A stretch of DNA of 64,000 nt from Codonopsis lanceolata (lineage: Eukaryota > Streptophyta > Magnoliopsida > Asterales > Campanulaceae), in assembly GCA_013146195.2 (NCBI GenBank), contig CM028383.1, forward strand, positions 16,143,642 to 16,207,641, in the 5' to 3' direction. Below the pieces are notes generated by a model. It saw only the letters and a program-made list of their open reading frames with translations. It was not told the DNA's origin and ran no database searches. Shown here piece after piece: positions 60,019 through 64,000 of this stretch; within the stretch, counting starts at the first letter, position 1; each line of letters begins with the position of its first letter. The position numbers and the translations under genes are program-made.

Positions 60019-60200
60019 TTTGTCCTCCAAATTGCCTTCCAAGGAAATATACCTTTGTCCTCCTTCCTTAAGCAAGAGTAAAGAGACTTCACCGAGAAGA
60101 TCTTCGATCTAGATCCCTTCCACTCCACTCTATCCTCACGCAAACCCCTCCTCTTTACCTTATAAAGCTTCTCGAATAGCCTAGCAATGTCTCCAATCTC

Positions 60201-62137
60201 TCAGTCATGTAAATTTCTACGATACATAGGACTCCAAACATCTCTCCCTTCCATTACCACCACGACTGAATTCACCATCTCATCTTGATTGACAGCAATA
60301 TTGAACAGATTGGGGAATTCTTGCTGCAGGGTAAACTCTCCACACCATTTATCCTTCCAAAGCCGCACCCTCTCGCCGCCACCTATGTCAAAAGACAACA
60401 AATTCTCAAAGAAGGCTCTACCTTGTACGATACCCTTCCAAACATTCGACCCATGAGGATAAGACACTTCCTTTGGAAACCAGTTATGACCCCCTAACCC
60501 GTATTTACTATCCACCACTTTCTTCCATAAAGATCCTCTATCCACCAAATACCTCCACATCCACTTACTCAAATTAGCAATAATAAAAGTCTTAATATTT
60601 TTAACCCCCAACCCTCCATTCCTCACACTGTTGCAAACCGTCTCCCAATTAACCAAATGGTACTTTCTCTCCTCCGTTCCTCCTGTCCACAGGAAGTCCC
60701 TCTCCAATTTCTCAAGCATGTTCACCACCGACACAGGAATCACAAAGAGCGAAAGCATATAAGTGGGCAAATTGGTCATAACGCTCTTGATCAGAGTCAG
60801 ACGACCACCCTTAGACAAATATTGTCTTTTCCTCTCAAATCTTTCGATAACCGAATTCCACATTTCCACATTTTTGTAGGGAGCCCCTAGGGGAAGACCC
60901 AGATATTTCATAGGAAGACTCCCCGCCTTACACCCAAAGAAATCTGTCAAGTTACTTAAGTTCTCCATCGTCCCAACTGGAATAATTTCACTCTTTTCTA
61001 TATTAATCTTCAGACCCGATGCAGCTTGAAATAGAAGGAGAACAATCCTAAGATAACCCAACTGAGATATACTTTCCCTGCAAAAAACCAAGGAATCATC
61101 TGCGAATAAAAGGTGACTCACTGAAAGCTCAGACTCTCCTTCCCTATCCACCTTAAAACCTCTAATATAGCCCCTACCACCGCCTTATCAATCAAGGAAC
61201 TCAACGCCTCCATCACCATAATGAACAGGAACGAGGAAAGAGGATCCCCCAGCCGAAGACCTCTCGAGCTCGAAAAAACCCTTGCAGGTTCGCCGTTGAC
61301 CAAGACTGAGATACAAAAATAAATCCACTTTCTCCATTTGTCCCCGAAACCCATACGAGAGAGCAGATACATCAAAAACTCCTAATTCACATTGTCATAT
61401 GCTTTCTCAATATTCAGCTTGCACATAACTCCCGGAACCCCATATTTAATCTTGGCATCCACCACCTCATTAGCTATAAGCGCTGCATCTAGAATTTGTC
61501 GATTACCCACAAAGGCATGCTGAGACTCAGAAACTACCTTGCCAATAACCTTCTTCAACCTCCCCGAAAGCACCTTCGCTAACAATTTATATACTCCCCC
61601 CACTAAAGTGATTGGTCTGAAATCCTTTAACTCTTCTGCTCCTTTCCGTTTAGGGATCAACGCGATAAAAGAGGCACTTAAACTTCTTTCCAAATTCCCA
61701 TCCACGAAAAAAGAATGAAAGACCTCCATGATGTCTAGCTTAACCACCTCCCAGCATCTTTTAAAAAAAGGGAAGGAGAAACCGTCCCGACCTAGGGCTT
61801 TATCTTCTTTCAAACTCTTAAGGGCTGCCACTATTTCCTCCTCACAAAAAGGCTCACTAGAGATTGTTTTAAACGGGATCCCTCCCATCTCCACCCCGCC
61901 TCCCCCTCCACCCTTGAAAAGCTCCTCATAAAAGTCCACTACCCCTTTCTTAATCAAATCTGGATCTTCCGTCAGATTTCCATCAACCTTTAATTTCCTG
62001 ATCTGGTTGAAACTTGTGTGAGCCTTTGCCATTCGATGGAAAAATCTTGTATTTTTATCCCCCTCTTTGAGCCACTGAACACGTGCTTTCTGTTTCCAGC
62101 ATATCTCCTCACTAATCAACAACTTACTGACCTCCAT
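60201..62137 (-). pseudogene. LINE A reverse transcriptase domain
   Basis: Frames 62137-61382, 61375-61118 and 61151-60201 together cover the RT: NTRFFHRMAKAHTSFNQI, DFRPITLVGGVYKLLAKVLSGR, SESQHAFVGNRQILDAA, GVMCKLNIEKAYDNVN, stop, YLLSRMGFGDKWRKWI, GLRLGDPLSSFLFIMVMEALS, frameshift, and SHLLFADDSLVF, the catalytic box. Followed by KYLGLPLGAPYK and HLVNWETVCNSVRNGGLG. Confidence 0.9.
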
Positions 62138-63127
62138 TTTAGCCTCCTGACGACGATTGAAATCTGCCTCCCCAAACTCCCCACGCTTTCCAAATCATCC
62201 AGCTGCTTAATCTCCACCATAGCCCTCTTTATTTTCTCTACGATCTTCCCGAAAGTCTCCCTATTCCAGACTTTGAGATCCTCCTTAAGTAATTTAAGCT
62301 TCCTAGCCAACCGAAAACACGGTTTTCCTACTCCCTCATAAGAATCCCATTTAGTTTTCACCCACTCAATAAAACCTGGCTCCTCTAACCACTTATTTTC
62401 AAATCTGAATGGAGTTTTCCTTCGCACACAACTACCAAACTCAAGAATGATTGGAGAGTGGTCTGAAGTTACCCGGGGTAAGCTCCTCTGAATGGCCTCA
62501 CCAACCTGATCTTCCCAATCTGCAGTGATCAGAAATCTGTGAGCATTGCCTTCTACCACCTCCTCTGAACCAAGTATAGATACTACCTTCCAAAGGAAGA
62601 TCCACTAATTCCTCCTCGTTGATGAAGTCATTAAAATCAGTCATGGCCTGCGACACGAACCGAGCCCCTGTACGCTCCTCAGGAAATCAAACAACATTAA
62701 AATCCCCACCCACACCAAGAATAATTCCACTTCTCTTTGACTGCTTTTAACTCTGCCCATAAGCTTGACCAATTTGACTCAGAATTTGGCCCATAAACTC
62801 CTGTAAAAACCCACATAAAACCATCCTTTTCCGCTTTAAAGAGACACGAGATTGAGTGAGAAGCTTTCACTACACCCATACTGGAAAAATGTCTTTTATC
62901 CCACAAAACCAACACTCCCCCCGCTGCTCCTACAGCCTCTAGATGAACCCAGTCCGACCATCTACTCCCCTCCAAACTGAAGACCCTTGAAACATCCATG
63001 TTTACAATTTTGGTCTCCTGCAGACACACCACATTTGGATTCCACCTTTTTATAGCCTCTTTCACTACTTGTCTTTTCTTATAATCATTCAGCCCCCATA
63101 CATTCCAGCTCAACATTTTTGTATCCA
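62116..63127 (-). pseudogene. LINE A endonuclease domain
   Basis: ORF2 start at 63127. The exonuclease-endonuclease-phosphatase fold is suggested by SWNVWGLND, LQETKI, GVYGPN and SDHSPI in order. A frameshift near 62700 and a TGA within GGDFNVV-FPEE at about 62690 inactivate it. Confidence 0.85.
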
Positions 63128-63260
63128 TAAAAACTAACAGGTATTCTGAACATTGCAAACTCCTCCCCTCCCCTCCTTCTCCACTAGCTGCCCTCTCGAA
63201 ATTGATATTACAACTCAGGTTTTTAAGCTGCCCTCGTGAAAACATTAATTTTGTGTGTCG

Positions 63261-64000
63261 ACACGCGTCCAAAGATTATTTTCGGTAATTTGTCATGTCC
63301 ACCAAAACAAGGGGTAATTCGATCGACTAGATTTCACAAAAGTATATATGAAAATCTATGTTGACGATCTGAGTAAAGAGTAGCAAAGCCGGTGTCTTCC
63401 ATCTAGACTTTAACACTTGTCTTGGGTACATTTGGATGGAAGGAATGAGGAGGGGTAACGGGAATCCCACTCATGATCAGCTTCATTCTCATGTTTGTAC
63501 ACGTAATTGTAGGAGTGAACCTCATTCCTCCGTGAATGGGACCCTCAAAGAGAGGGTACTCCATGAATGGTATTCCCCCAAAGAGAGGGTAGGTATCCCT
63601 CCTTCATGAGGGTCACTCCTTACCTTTTGGGAGTATAAATTATTAACTTCTTACGAATATCTCGCTCTTTAACAAATTTACATGGATTATTTGCCAATAT
63701 TCCCATTCTCATACAAATGTTTGAATGAAAAACATGCAACGAAATACCTTATTGGGAGATTACGAGTTGAATGAAAAATATGCTGGAAAACTGGTCACTA
63801 GGAATCCCATAAACTCTTTCATTCTCAAAATCTGCCCTTGCTGGTGTACCACTTTGGCCCAGATTCTACAACTCCCACTAGTCTTTCAAGTTACTTTACT
63901 CTGTATTTACATCAACTACCAATTCTTCCTCATGGGGTGAGACTGATCATTGATATAAATGGGTGTAAATGGGGAGCTAAAACCCAAGTTTACAGGTTTC
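63261..64000. other. Right edge: MITE-like repeat, no gene seen
   Basis: ACATTTGGATGGAAGGAATGAGG (63429) and the reverse of the stretch ending at about 63725 (CATTCAAACATTTGTATGAGAATGGG) resemble inverted ends of a short element. Inside, CAAAGAGAGGGTA occurs twice (63546 and 63577). No TSD fixed. The sequence should still be intron of the Rav1-like gene if its missing 5' exons lie beyond 64000. Confidence 0.4.

Larger units (their letters stand above)
58099..63260 (-). mobile_element. Near full-length L1-type LINE ORF2 (LINE A), interrupted by LINE B
   Basis: Minus-strand order: AP-type endonuclease from ATG 63127 (MLSWNVWGLND, VVCLQETKIV, VFTGVYGPN), then SDHSPIILEF at about 62.47 kb, RT (62137-60201), then zf-RVT (58650-58254: AFFAWEAARGAIL, EEETVEHLLLHC) and the tail TTACTTATCAAAAAAAA at 58099. 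ORF1 is absent. The coding sequence is broken by frameshifts (about 62.7, 62.13 and 61.15 kb) and an amber stop at about 61383 where Trp is expected after DNVN. LINE B occupies 58652-60018; skipping it restores WKAIWRTNAPRRVAFF in frame. It lies in an intron of the Rav1-like gene, in the same direction. Confidence 0.88.

Overview
This is a repeat-rich piece of a plant nuclear genome, from a eudicot I cannot place more precisely. Introns are AT-rich with GT..AG borders, and the proteins are plant types: CYP718, a plastid or mitochondrial PGP phosphatase, and a plant Rav1/DmX-like WD40 protein. Roughly half the window is recognisable transposon sequence: L1-type LINEs, Ty1/copia, hAT, Stowaway and PIF-like MITEs, and SINEs.

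Three host genes can be rebuilt exon by exon. (1) CYP718, a cytochrome P450 on the + strand at 7079-8760, has 3 exons, encodes 480 residues and looks intact. (2) A PGPP1-type HAD phosphatase runs on the - strand from 15181 to 9321 in 5 exons (339 residues); its last exon is separated by a 3.3-kb intron. (3) The 3' part of a very large gene on the - strand (55421 to 19764; 14 exons, 1515 codons plus stop) encodes the homologue of Rav1 / DmX-like / rabconnectin-3 alpha, the V-ATPase assembly factor. Its 5' end lies beyond 64000. Exon phases agree throughout all three models.

Layout: 1-200 LINE remnant; 450-3400 AT-rich degenerate tandem repeats; 3412-3723 a Stowaway MITE carrying a SINE; 3744-5427 an element with 65-bp terminal inverted repeats around an array of the decamer TGTCACTTTT; 7-8.8 kb CYP718; 9.3-15.2 kb PGPP1; 15.9-17.2 kb a second decamer array split by a MITE, then a 43-bp inverted repeat; 19.8-55.4 kb the Rav1-like gene. 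The 8.3-kb last intron of that gene holds a hAT element with duplicated gene-like DNA (20186-22687, 8-bp TSD) and a complete copia element (22824-27807, 5-bp TSD). Its 14.3-kb intron holds five LINE pieces, a MITE split by a LINE, a 195-bp tandem duplication and a second complete copia element of the same family in the opposite direction (43131-48001, 5-bp TSD). From 55.4 to 64 kb the intron continues, with a 347-bp tandem duplication, a decayed reverse-transcriptase fragment, and a near full-length LINE ORF2 (58099-63260) interrupted by a younger LINE with an 11-bp TSD.

The three genes show no operon-like or pathway link. The main interest is the layering of insertions, many with exact target-site duplications that give their order, and a Rav1-like gene that keeps a consistent reading frame across introns filled with transposons. 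The least familiar structure is the decamer-array element with palindromic ends.
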